Assembly: GCA_963170055.1 (NCBI GenBank)
Contig: CAUJGJ010000030.1
Coordinates: 702,501 to 735,000 of the forward strand
Source: Halisarca cf. caerulea
Taxonomy: Eukaryota; Porifera; Demospongiae; Chondrillida; Halisarcidae
Length of the DNA stretch: 32,500 nucleotides
Direction: 5' to 3'
The notes under the pieces were generated by a model. That model searched no databases, was not told where the DNA came from, and saw only the letters and a program-made list of their open reading frames with translations. Position numbers and translations under genes: made by a program. Within the stretch, counting starts at the first letter, position 1. The number at the start of each line of letters is the position of its first letter. Shown here piece by piece: positions 15,001-28,500 of this stretch.

Positions 15001-18000
15001 CACATAACCCCTTAAGGTACCCTGCCTCAGGGGCACATCATCTGAGAAGTACACTTACCCTAGAGGCAGATAGCTGCAGGAGGAGACTGGATTACCTTGT
15101 GGGTTGTGTAATTGGTCTAGAAGGGCCTAGATGGGGGTGGATCGCCATCCCATCACCTGGGTCTGTTGGTATTAGTGGGAGACAATGTAGAGGGTTTTGT
15201 GTGGTGACTATGTAACAGAACGTGCACCACTAGTGGGCGTTTGGTGCCTCCTAGGACTGGGAGGCTGTTTGTGTTTACTCAATGACCACTGCTGTATACA
15301 CAGCGGATAGCCATCTACATACGTAGTACTCAATACGGGGTTGTGTGTATACATACTGTATGTACATACGTACGTATGTACATACTGTACCTACATATAC
15401 GTATGTCCATACCTTTGAAAGGATTATTATTCTAGTACATATACATACGTATATGTATGTATGTACGTACATTCTATGCAGTGCATGTATGGCCTCCAGG
15501 CCTGTAAATTAAAAGACCCTATAAAGGATTTGTGTATTGCCACTATGAGGTTGATCACTACTCTCTGTCAACCTATGTACATACATACGTACATACACAC
15601 ACACCTGTACATACGTACGTACATACATACATGCATGCATACATACATACGTACAGTGAAACCTCTCTAATCTAACACCCAATAGGACTTGAGAAGGCAT
15701 TGAATTAAGAGGTTGTCAGATTACAGAGTGACCATTAGCATACTTTAATATGGAGACTGTACCTCTTAAGATGGTTGGATTAGAGAGAATGTCAGATTAC
15801 AGAGGTGTCTGATTACAGAGGTTTCAGTGTAGTACATATTTGCATTCTATGTTGTTTGCACTTGTGTATGTATATCTGTGCATCAGGGGTATCAGGGCAT
15901 CAGGGTATCAGGGTATCAGGGTATTCTTATTTGACCCGGGGAACCTTTAGCCAGAGGCTGCTATAAGTGACACCCAGAAAATGAAAAAGGGACCAAAGGC
16001 ACAACATAAAAGAAACAAGGAGGGAGTACAAAAATTCCAAAATGTGCATGTGAATGTGTTCCTCACCTTACACTGCAAATGTTGTTCCCTCTCTCAGAGA
16101 CTGGAGAACTAGTAGGAGCAATGAAGGGCCACGAATCCACTATCAGACACTTGTCCTTGCATCCCAATGGGAAGTATGTACTGGCTGTGACTGCAAAGCA
16201 TGCATTTTTGTGGGATCTGGACACCTTTGAAAAGTGCAGGACTCTAAATGGAGGGCAGAATGTTGGTGTACAGGATGTGAGTTCCAAGAAATATACTGTG
16301 CGTACGTATTAGTTATATCCTGTCCAGGTGTGCTACAGCAGAAATACAGTGCTGACTGACTGAGGGCGAAGCCCGAGGTCATCAGCACTGTATTCTCTGC
16401 TGTAGCACACCTGGACAGGATATAACTAATTTGTATCCTGGCAACCATTCACTGTTGACTGTTGGTGTGTACAGCCTCATCTAGAGTTAATCAGTTTTAG
16501 CAACTTACCCTACCAATTGACATCAATTGACATCAATTAGGAAGTGTGTGTACGTATATCGGTGAACTGTGCTACATCACAAATGTCAGCACACACTTTC
16601 CTTTGATCCACCCATAATTCTCCCCCACACCAGGATACAAGTACATATACATACATACATATGTATGAGTGAATTGAGTGTGCTATACATACACATACGT
16701 ACATACAGTACATGCTTACGTACATACATATGTATGTACGTACAGTGTATGTACGTATGTACATGTGTATGCATGTACTACATACATGTACGTACGTACG
16801 TGTGTACATAGATACGTGCATATACATGTACTGTACGTACGTACATATGCAGATTTACATTTGTGTGTATGTACATACAGTACATTTAGTGGAAATTTTG
16901 GTTAATACGTACGTATGTACAGTATGAAATCAGTAAATGGCCCCTTCAATGCTCCTAGTATTCCTAATTGTTCTGATAACATGAAACTTGGTTGGAAGGT
17001 ACGTATACTTATTAGAAGTATGCAGGTCTTCACTTTTTCTTTACCATAGTATGCATAAATTTTACCAGAAGCAGTCATCTTTTTCTTTGGCCCATCACGG
17101 CATGCACTAAAAATGTGTTAGCTTTGAATTGATTTATTGCTAACCACCTTGGAAGGTTGCCTGGACAGAAGCCTGCACCTGCTATGTACGTACATAGGTT
17201 CGTAGTACGTACACATCTACTGTTGGTGGTCACTGCAGAGTACGTATGTACGTATGTTGTTGACACTGTCTCAGTTACCTGTCAAGTGACAGCAGTCGCC
17301 CACTGCATGAAGAGGTGTCTTGTGGGTCTTATCAGTCTTGTGACTGTGTATACCAATACTTCACGTGTCTGTGTTGCTACAGCAGTTGCACATGGTCCCT
17401 GTAGCAGCAATCACACGATAACAAGAGCAATTCCTTTGAAATGAGACAAGCATTCATAGGGATTGTGTGAAGCAATTGCTTGTGATCTTTTCTTACTGTA
17501 TGTACGTGCGTGCACAATATATACATACGTATGTACATTGTACATATTTCCTACAAGCATGCGTACATTGATATGTGAACGTGACCATGATTGATGTGCA
17601 TATCTGTTTATTCTCTATCTCAAGATTTGACTTCCTGTATGCTTTTTGAATTTTTGTATTCATAGGTAATGTTTCTACCCAATAGCAATACAGTGTTGGC
17701 TTGTTTCAAAGATGACTCCATTCATGGCTGGGAAGCTGACACTTTTGAATACAAATACCAGTTGCCCAAGCCGGAAGGAGAGAAATTTCATTTCAGAGCA
17801 TTTGCACCGTCTGCAGATGGAAGACTCTTTGTGGCAGGAGGAAGGTGCATACATACGTACATATATGTAGTGTGTACGTACGTACGTGTACATGTATGTA
17901 CGTACGTATGTTTTTGTGATAGTAGGAAGGTAATGTTCTTGGAACCAGGTGTTTGTGGCATTCAAGTGATTTGCTTGGTCTACATTGAAACCCTTCATAA

Positions 18001-21000
18001 GCAAATGATAGAGGAACTGACTTGTTGTTGACTGTGTATTCATATCTGCAGCATACGTATATACGTACATGTATGTATGTGTGTATCAGGGTTTCATTTA
18101 GAAAAATGGGCAAAGGGGGGCAAAACAATACTTACGAAAAACATGGGGGGGGGGGGCAAAGGGAGTGCACGCGATAGCGCGCCTTCTAGGGGGGTATGGG
18201 GGCATTTTGAATTTATACCCTCAGAGGTGCATTTTCAGACTCATTTGTGGTTCTCAAATGACATGATGAGATGACCAGATTTCTAGTACTGAACTGACAC
18301 TAAGCACCTACATATACAGGGTTCTACGTATCTAGGATTAACTTTTTTTGGGGGGGAGCTTCAGTATCACAGTTCATGTCTGCTGTGCAAGACATTCCGT
18401 AAGTTTCATATGTACACACATGGTATCATATTGTCTATAAAACACATGCAGTGCAGTGATGTAAGGATGTGCAGATATGTACGTAGTAGAGTCGTAGGGG
18501 TACATATATAGCTAGGGAGGTCTGGGGGCATGCTCCCCCAGGGAAAATTTGAGTTTTTAGGTTATACAAGGTGGTGTCTGAGGCCATTTTGGACCATTCA
18601 AGGTTGATTGTGGCACAGCATTACTCTTTGACCTTGAAGAGTTTGTAGATATGTGGAACAGAAAAGGTAGAAGAACAACTGTTTAGGTTTTAAAACACTA
18701 CATTCTCCTTTTATACTCCTTATTTGTGTTGAGTTCAGTTCTTTATTCAATTTTACCTCTTTAACAAAATAAGGCTAACCTAATTCCAAAGGGGGGGGAC
18801 TCTGGCAAGGGGGGGCTAATGCCCCCCCCCCCTGAAACCCTACATATGAATATTGTTATATTTAATGCAGGATATGCACTGGTGCTATGTATCACATTTC
18901 CACAGCTGTTTGTTCTATAGGCAGTATCAAATTTCTCTGATTTAGTCCATACATATGTACGTACAGTACGTACCATATGTATATACACACAACGATTATG
19001 TACGTACATGATATGGTGACGAGAGCCTATGTACTGCAGTCCCAATGGTGTCCTTATTATGTACAGAGGTTTCACAGCAGTACTGTGTTTGCATTCATGT
19101 GTATCTCGTGTCTCTTTGTTTAAATCTTTCCTGCATAAATAGTGTTGTGTGCACATACGTACATGCTAACCATAAACATGGCGTAAATGTACTGAGAGTA
19201 TTCCCAATGGGGATTGTGTTCACATGTTCTAGTGTCTTCCAGCTGTAATTGCACACTGCTTAGTTTCTATATGGAAGAGAGTGGTATGTGTTGCCAGGCA
19301 ATGGCCTGTGTATGGCGTGGGAGTATGCATGCCTTATTAAAGCATCAGCATGGCTGTGCATGGTGCCACCCAATAGCTCTCTTCCCAAAAGGTAAATGTC
19401 TACATCCTATGAAATACGGCATGCAAGTGTGTGACAAATTGTTCTAAATCCACAACTGCAAGATTGTATCCATATCTGTGAATTCCATTATTTGTTATAA
19501 TAACTGTTTATGTACGTATGTATGCACATGCGTACATATACGTACGTAGCTTGCTAAGATTTGTACGTACGTATGTGTTAATGTTCCTGTATGTACATTT
19601 CTCTTGCTAGGGAGGTGTTCTATGAGCATGTATGTACATATGTGTACGTATGTCTGTGCTTGTGCTAATGTCCCTAATGCGGTATTGAACCATGTTTGGT
19701 TTGCTTCTACGTACATATGACATTTGAGTACGTATGTACATACGTATTTACGTATCAGTGGTGAACGTTTGACCATCTGACCACCTTCTGCTTGGATTTG
19801 ATTCTATTCTTGGGGATGTAAAATTTCCAAAAAGTGCAAACAGCTACATGTGCCCAGTCAGTTTGTGTTCCACATCCATGGGTCTGTGGTCTAACCTGAA
19901 TTACGTATGTACATATGATCATCTTTGGACTAATGCAGGGTTTCATTTGGGGGGGAGGGGGGGGGGGGGGGGCATTTGCCCTCCCCTCCCCCCCCCCCCT
20001 TGCCAGAGTCTCACCCCCTTTGGAATTAGGTTAGCCTATTTTTGTTTAAAGAGGTAAAATTGAATACAGAACTGAACTCTACACAATAAGGAATTTACGT
20101 ACAAGGAGAATGTAGTGTAGTGCAGAAATCTGCTCATCTCATCATGTCATTTGAGAACCACAAATGAGTCTGAAAATGCACCTCTGAGGGTATAAATTCA
20201 GAAATTTTATGGGACCCATTTTTTCATAAGTCTTGTTTTGCCCCCCCCCCCCCCCCCCCCCTTTGCCCATTTTTCCAAATGAAACCCTGTAATGCATACA
20301 TGCATACATACGTATGTATGTACAGTATAGAGAATGCGTATGTACAGTATGATTGTACCTAGATACATACATATGTGTATCGCTAATCATGTGTTTGATA
20401 CAGACATACGTACTTACGTACATAAATTTCACTTATTTCATTGTGAAGTGATAGGATAAAGAGTAGCACAATACCACACTGTGTTACTGGATACATTCAT
20501 AGGGAGAACTGGTCGTCACACTTCATTTATGTATGTATACTTACTTGTGTATTCTTCCAGTTCTTAATGTTGCGCAATGCATATGGAAGTACTGTATGAA
20601 TGTACTGTACATTCTCCATTACCTATAGATCTCAGTATCTGTTTGTGTGGAATATGAACACCCACAAGCTAATCAGGGTAATTCAGCTCCCTTCAAAGAT
20701 AAGGGTTGTCAGGCAGATTGCATTTGTACCAAGTAACTTTGGGGCTAAAGACACTGAGGTATGCACATACACACGTACGTATGTACTGTACCTACGTACA
20801 TACGTACCTGTATATTGTGTATGTACGCATGTGTACATACGTAGATGCATTATCCTAACTTCCTCAGGTTGTCCTGGTTCTGTCTCAAGATGGAATTGTT
20901 AAGGCCATTGACATATCTTCCTGTAGAGTACTCTTCCAGATTGGATCTAGAGATGATGTGAGGGAGACTACATAATATTATGTATTTCAGATCATTGTAT

Positions 21001-21001
21001 G

Positions 21002-21080
<79 letters not shown>

Positions 21081-22520
21081 AAACACAAACACACAGAGAG
21101 AGAGACTCACAAAGTGTGCTTCATTTTTAACTTTTCAACAGATTGTGGATTCGTTTGCTGTTTGTTCAAGCGGACGCTACCTTGCTGTAATCAGTCAACA
21201 AGGCTACCTATTGCTCTATGATATGTATCAATTATCAAGTAAATTAGGTCAGGTACGTACGTATAGTTGTAGTTGTCATACCTACACTTTGAGTCTTTAA
21301 AAGTGCTGTTTTTGCCATCAAGCTGATGATAAACTAAATGTTCAGAAGCAAAATGTATTCGTACATGTTTATGCTTATATGTACGTATGTAAGTGCACGT
21401 ATGGTCTTCCACAGCCTCCTGCTCCCCTTGTACAAGTGTCAGATGAGTCAGCAGATCGTGGGTCAACTGAAGCCGGCAAACCCCTACAGAACAAGAAGTA
21501 CAAATCCACTCTTTCAGGATCCAGCAAAGCAGGTGCAAAGATCACAGACACCAGAGTACAGCCAAGAACCCACTCGCTCTCTGAAGAACCTGTACTGGAT
21601 GAGAACAAAATGAAAGCTATACTGAAGGGATTTGGAGAGTATCCTGAAAAGTACAGGTTAGCCACACAGCACTGTGGCCTGATATTCAATGATATGGATT
21701 CTTGACAGCTCGTTGATTGTCTGCTGAAGGTGCTTTATATGGAGGTGTTTACTGAGACTACCCGAGAACCATGCTGCCTACAGCAACCTGCTGGACAAGG
21801 GGACGCATCCAGCGTTTGTCGACCTGCATCTCAAATACCCTATCAAAAGTAGAAAGTTGTTGCGAGTTCTCCAAAGGTATAGGATGTGTGTCCATGTTGG
21901 TATGTACCATACATGTGATACCGTATATACAGTTGGAACGTACGTATGTAGATACCTACGTATCTACACTTTCGATGGGGTAAGAACTGGTGAACTGTAC
22001 ATACGTACGTACGTATGTAATAGCTGAACATACATTGGGTATATGACCAATTTCTGTTCACGTACGTATGTCTGTAGGTATGTTCATGTATGTATACATG
22101 TACGTTCGTATGTACATACGTATATTATGTGCAAGTGATATGCGTACGTATGTACGTATGTATGTACTTACAATATGTTTGCTGCATTTGTGACGAGATC
22201 TCACATCTGTATTAGTACACACCTGCTTACAAACTCTCCACAGAGCTTTGTCTGCATTGGCATTTTGGGCCCCAATATTTGGTGAAGTGGACTACCTTTC
22301 CCACCTTGCCTTTCCTTTTGCCAAGCTCTTCCAGAACAACAGACTGTTGGCCTTTGAGCTCCTGGCTACTTTGATGAGTAGGTTGACAATGCTATTGGCT
22401 GCCTTTTTTGTTGATGTACGTACGTACGTACATATGTACGTACGTACTTGAATCTGTACTTGTGTGCATGCATTGATGTACGTACGTATGAGACTGTGCA
22501 GTACGTATGTACTACGTATA

Positions 22521-22571
<51 letters not shown>

Positions 22572-25500
22572 ATGCATGCATGCGTGCTTGCATTTGTATG
22601 TGCATACATGCATGTGTGCATTGTATGTACACATGTGCATGTACGTACGTACAGTATGTGTGTTTACACATGCATGTTAGTACGTACTGTGCGTATGCTG
22701 TTTCCATTGCTTGCCTTTTCTTTATCATGTATTGCTCAGCAAACTGGTGTGACCACTGGTTTGAGTACTTCCCAAATCCCCCGCTGAACATCCTGGCTAT
22801 GGTGGAAAATGTCCTGGCCTACCATGACCACAGGCTTTTGGAACACTTCGTGCAGTACGGCATCACTTCTCAGGTTATCAAATGGTTTCTGTATAATATA
22901 TTATACATACGTATGTGCGTATGTACATAAGTATGCACCATGTACATGTACATACATATGTAGATGCTGTACAAACGTACATACAGACACTTCATGTATG
23001 TACATACGTACATACATACGTATATACGTACACTTACAGCATCTATGCGTACAGTATGCACATGCACACACTAGTCCACTGTATATTCATACATATGTAT
23101 GTACATACGTATGCATGTACGTATGTATGTAGGTACTTACGTACATACACATATTATTGTTTTCATGTATTGTGTATGAATGTATGTATGTACACATTGT
23201 ACTCCTAATACGTACGTACTGTATGTACATACGTAATTTTCACATGTGGTATATACGTACGTACGTAGACCTATCCCATAGAATTATTGTGCACATTCTT
23301 TCGCTCACAAATATTGTGAGCATTCACAAAGGAACTTTTAGCGAGTGGTAGGCTGGACACACTAAGATAGCTTGTACACTAAGTCTTGCTATTTATATTC
23401 GATGCAGTAATTACTGTGATGATGAAGTTTGCTGAATGTGGAACTACCTCTCATCTCCTCCCCACAGATGTACGCCTGGCCTCTACTGCAGACCTTGATG
23501 TCTGAGGTGCTGACACGTCAGGAGTGGCTGAGGGTGTGGGACCACGTCTTCTCCAACCATCCCTCCTTCCTCCTACTGCTTGTGGTGGGATACCTTGTCA
23601 CTGCTCGGCAAACTCTATTCAAGTGCACATCTAAGGAAGACTTTGAGGTGTGTGCTGTACGTACGTATGTGCACAGATGTAGATGTAGAAATGGAATGTG
23701 AGCTTTCCTGGGGTAAAATTACTTGATGTATAATTTGACCCATTTCAGTATAGACATCCATTCCTTGCATATGTAGCAAACTACGTACATATTGTTATTG
23801 TTTCAGAAAAGGGGTAACAAGATTATGTTAATTAATTATTTGGAGTCTTGAATGGCCAGGGTACTCTAGCAAGCTGTGTTGTTTATTGTTCCAATCAGCT
23901 GTGTTTTGAAAATCCTTCAAAATAATTGGGCAGTTTAAAAATAGCACTGATGCTTACTCGCTACTGTTTCAGTTGTAATGCACGTAGCTCTTATTCCTCC
24001 TTTAGTTCTTCTTCCACCATCGCAATGCTCTGGACATCAGCAAGGTGATCAGTGAAGCCTACCACTTCCAGGACTCAACCCCAGAGGATCTTCATCCTCA
24101 GAGGATGATTCATGCCTTCTCCCCGCTCACCAAAGGATCATACCCAGTGTTCAATAAGTATCCACAGTTCATTGTAGACTATCAGGTACTGTCATCTCAC
24201 TGGTATGTGCATACGTGTGTACATGCTTACTGTAGATGTGTAGATACTGATATGCGTATGTACGTAATTGAGTGGCAAATAACATTGCTTATTTGTGTAT
24301 TTTACATTTTCTGTTTTGTAAAGAACTGCAGACATGCTGTGATCTGGGTTAGTGCTGTTGATAGTGTGTGTACTTGCATATACGGTCGTACATACTGCAG
24401 GTGCAAGAGCGGGAGCGTATTCGACAGGAAGAGATGGAGTACCTAAAGCAGAGGTACGTACATATCCTCTTTGACCTGTATGAATGTATGTATGTATGAA
24501 TGTATGTACGTATGTATGTACGTACTAACCTTCTACATTATTACTGTATGAGGATTTTGCATACCCGTTATTATAACTGGAACTGGAAGACCACATGGCT
24601 TGAGCCTTGCCATCTGCTTCTGTTTGTTTTTAACCTTCCACAGCAGCTCTAGAGGACTGCATATGTACGTATGTATGTAGTTATTTAGGGCTGCATACAG
24701 GATTTGGGGCCAGGGGGCAAATTGAGCTTCCGGAAATCTTAAGGACGCAACACAATACGGGAGTGTGAGTGTACAGAGACTGGAGGGGGGGGGATATTAT
24801 AGGTAACAATGTTATGTGTGTGGTATTGCGGAGGTATGCACTACTGCTAGACGTCTGGAGGTCTGGTCCCCGAGAAACATAATTGCTTTTTGTGCCTTAT
24901 AAGGAGGTATTTGAGGCCATTTTAGACTACTTAAGAGGGTTTGTGAATACATCACTGCAGTTATATACGTATGTACGTATGTACTGTGAAACATCTCTAA
25001 TCTGACACCTCTATAATTCCAACATTCTCTCCAATCCAACCATCTTATGAGGGCACAGTCTCTATACTATAGTATGTCAAGAGTCACTCTGTAATCTGAA
25101 AGCTCCTAATCCGACACTGTTGTCAGGTCCCATTGAGTGTCGGATTACAGAGGTTTCACCGTATGCTATGCCAAGGGGGTCAATTGGGTCATAAAAGAAC
25201 GAGGGGAGAGTAAATCTGCTTTGTCTGACCCCGAAGAAATCCTGGCATCCTTGACAGTAGTACAGCATTTATTGTAGACTGTGTTGATCATGTTCAGAAT
25301 GCTTGCATGCCTTGTAGTATTCCAACAGTAACAATTCAAGGGGGTTAAGGATTGGTGGCAGGTCTTGAGAAAATTTTTCTAAATGATAGTATAAAAGCTT
25401 GTTTTTCATCTGTTTCCCAATAAATCCTGCCTTTCAGGAATACTTAGTGTATATGCTGAGATACAAGTTTAGGGTGGTAGCAGATCTCCGCAAGGGGGGC

Positions 25501-28500
25501 AAATGCCACCCCCCAATGCAGCCCTGTTATTGCTGCAGTTTCCTTTAGCCTTTTATTGTAAAACTGTCCACCCAAAGAGAATTGTGTGCATTCTAGTCGT
25601 CTGTATCATGGAGCGGCCATTTCATGTTTTGGTTGCATCTGCATAGCTTTGTATACCAATTACGTATATGCTTGCTTGTGTTTCTCTTTATTCTTTTGCT
25701 ATTTTATGCTTTTTACACGCCTTTTTCGCATGATATATACCACATTGTACATACCTCTATGAAATTAGAACGTGGCAAATACTATTCCCATAATCATGTA
25801 TTTATCGAATGATGTAAAAGTCAAAGTGCTATGATAAATTTAGTAAGGTACTGTCAGTTAGGAGGTCGCTAAAGTGGTCCTCAGTAAAGAAAGATTAAGT
25901 TCTGGTGTCCACTCTGTGATCACTACAGCCACAGCTAGAGCAGTTGAGTGGCTGTGTTGACTACAGCCACAGCTAGGGCGGTTGAGTGACTGTGTTGACT
26001 ACAGCCACAGCTAGAGCGGTTGAGTGGCTGTGTTGACTACAGCCAGAGCTTGAGCGGTTGAGTGGCTGTGTTGACTACAGCCACAGCTAGAGCGGTTGAG
26101 TGGCTGTGTTGACTACAGCCAGAGCTTGAGCGGTTGAGTGGCTGTGTTGACTACAGCCACAGCTAGAGCGGTTGAGTGGCTGTGTTGGATGTGCTGTTGT
26201 GCTTAGCATTAAATTATAGCTGTTCACTTGATGTGGATGATTCTCCTCAGGCAAAGTGCACTGGAGATGGAACGCTTCACCCAGCAGCGTAAGCACGAAG
26301 AAGAAACATGGTACAGGCAACAGGAGCTTCTCCTTCAAGCTGAGAAGGAAAGAAGACAAATTATAGAACTGGAAGAGCAGAAATTGAAGAACCAGAGAGA
26401 AAGGTGAGCCCAGCAGCTTCTACTGCTTCTTCTGACGTACATATGTATGTACACACTGTGCATTTATTGTATGACACTGTACACTTTTCACTACCTTAAC
26501 TTTTGTCTGCATTTTGCCGGGATACATTTTGCAGTTACTTCAATTTTTGGACCACTTGAAATGTAATCATGAATACTTAATACTTATACTCTCAATAGAA
26601 ATGCTGCTCTGCACACCTCTCAAGTGATATACATTCCTGCTACACAATTATCCCTTCCCTATGTGTGTGTACATGCTATCTTGTGGATGATTTAGGTGAA
26701 TGCGTATTTGTGTCATTCACATGTAAAACTCACTGTACCACTTGATAATTACTAGCATGTACACGTGTACGTATGTACGAAAACACACATGCATGGTCCT
26801 GTTTGTGTTTTGTACATCTCAGTTAGGCTTCTGGTATGGGCCAGGAAAGTAATGTAGTAAGACGAGAGTATGTATGTAAGTCTACAAAGCAAGACTCATT
26901 AGCGAGAACACTGATTGAGTGATGTGACGTGCTGATTGTTAAGAGCAAAATGGCTATCAAAGAATGATGCAATTGAGAAATGCTGAGCAATAACCGAGAT
27001 TCATGAAACGCTAGACACTTTGTATAAGGAAGTCCTATGGTAGTATGTTGTTAAATCTACCACTCGGGTAAAGGGAAGGTTCTTAGACAAGTCCTTTACA
27101 CTGGTATTGGTAGGTTCATGTGAATGGTTCTTATACCATGCATATGATGTAATTTAGTAAGCTTCCTTTTTTCTAATGTCCAACTTAATATGTGTTGTCT
27201 GTGCTGTATGTGTATGCATCACAGATTACATGCCATGCGAAGAGAAATGAAAGTGGGTGAACTGAAAGCTCTTGATAGTGCACGACAGCGGTTCATGAAC
27301 TACCAGCAATCTGTGAAAGAGATACATCTCCAGAGGTTGGATGATGAGATCAGAAGGAAGGTGTGTGGTTCTCTGCACACGTGTGTACGTGTATACATAC
27401 TGATAGTGTCCACTTTTATCAGCTAGTTTTAGCTAGCCCAGTGAAATAGCTTGTGTTTGTGCTGACGAGGCTTTCCTGCATGTGTGCATGTGCCTACATA
27501 TGTGCACAGTCAGTAATGCTCCTCTACCTCATTACACCACAATGGTTTTATCATCATTATACATGGCAATCCTATTACAGTATGTACATACGTACGTACG
27601 TATGTACATATGCTTGCACTTCCTCTCACTTGGTCAAACATTGTACACACATACGTACACACATCCAAATCTAGGGTGTCAAGGATCTAATCAGCTGGCA
27701 TGGCTTTAACCACATCAACCCCAGCTAAGGCGTGCAGTCACTGTAAAGACAACTACCCAAACCTGTTGTCTTAGATGGACCACTTGCTAATGATTATTGT
27801 AGTCTCCGCCTCTGCACACTGATACACTGGTGCACCTACAGTAGTATACTGATACACTGGTGCACCTACAGTAGTATACTGATACACTGGTGCACCTACA
27901 GTAGTGTACTGATACACTGGTGTACCTACAGTAGTATACTGATACTTTGGTGCCCCTACAGTAGTATACTGATACACTGGTGAACCTACAGTAGTATACT
28001 GATACACTGGTGCACCTGCAGTAGTATACTGATACACTGGTGCACCTGCAGTAGTATACTGATACACTGGTGCACCTACAGTAGTATACTGATACATTGG
28101 TGCACCTGCAGTAGTATACTGATACACTGGTGCACCTACAGTAGTATACTGATACACTGGTGCACCTACAGTAGTATACTGATACACTGGTGCACCTACA
28201 GTAGTATACTGATACACTGGTGCACCTACAGTAGTATACTGATACACTGGTGTACTTGCAGTAGTATACTGATACACTGGTGCACCTACAGTAGTATACT
28301 GATACACTGGTGCACCTGCAGTAGTATACTGATACACTGGTGTACCTGCAGTAGTATACTGATACACTGGTGCACCTGCAGTAGTATACTGATACACTGG
28401 TGCACCTACAGTACTATACTGATACACTGGAGCACCTGCAGTAGTATACTGATACACTGGTGCACCTACAGTAGTATACTGATACACTGGTGCACCTACA

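Larger units (their letters stand above)
9051..21252 (+). other. TBC1D31: TBC1D31 exons 1-7: WD40 repeat region
   Basis: Residues 1-344 form a beta-propeller-like WD40 region. The clearest blade is in exon 3, with GH at 125-126 and WD at 153-154 (FLWDLDTF). Others end VYRFDLEKNR (exon 1), SIHGWEADTF (exon 4), YLFVWNMNTH (exon 5) and LLLYDMYQL (exon 7). Introns 1-4 (1.4-4.4 kb) are the longest of the gene and hold most of its transposons, while introns 5-7 are under 200 bp. Confidence 0.88.
21730..24185 (+). other. TBC1D31: TBC1D31 exons 9-13: TBC (Rab-GAP-like) domain
   Basis: Residues 425-640 form the TBC fold, opening with FIWRCLLRLPENH (427-439), the R/W motif A. Where active TBC GAPs carry IxxDxxR, this protein has DLHLKYP (456-462), and where they carry YxQ it has YLSH (491-494), so both catalytic fingers appear missing. 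The segment continues FEYFPNPP and IFSNHPSFLL-like blocks (here VFSNHPSFLL) and ends PVFNKYPQFIVDYQ, all near-identical to the vertebrate orthologue as I recall it. Exons 11-13 are all phase 0 at their 3' ends. Confidence 0.9.

Noticed and set aside
14641..15012. Telomere-like CCCTA repeats
   Set aside because: The period is 16 bp with variable units, not a 5-7 bp telomeric array, and it is within an intron.
17157..17444. Possible extra TBC1D31 exon in intron 3
   Set aside because: Exons 3 and 4 join in phase and match the family without a gap, so no exon is missing here; the frame also crosses GTAC repeats.
22366..23208. Open frames rich in YVRTYV, YVHTY and MYVC peptides
   Set aside because: They arise from GTAC/TACG repeats, which are stop-free in several frames. 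The real exons here are only 22244-22377 and 22740-22873.
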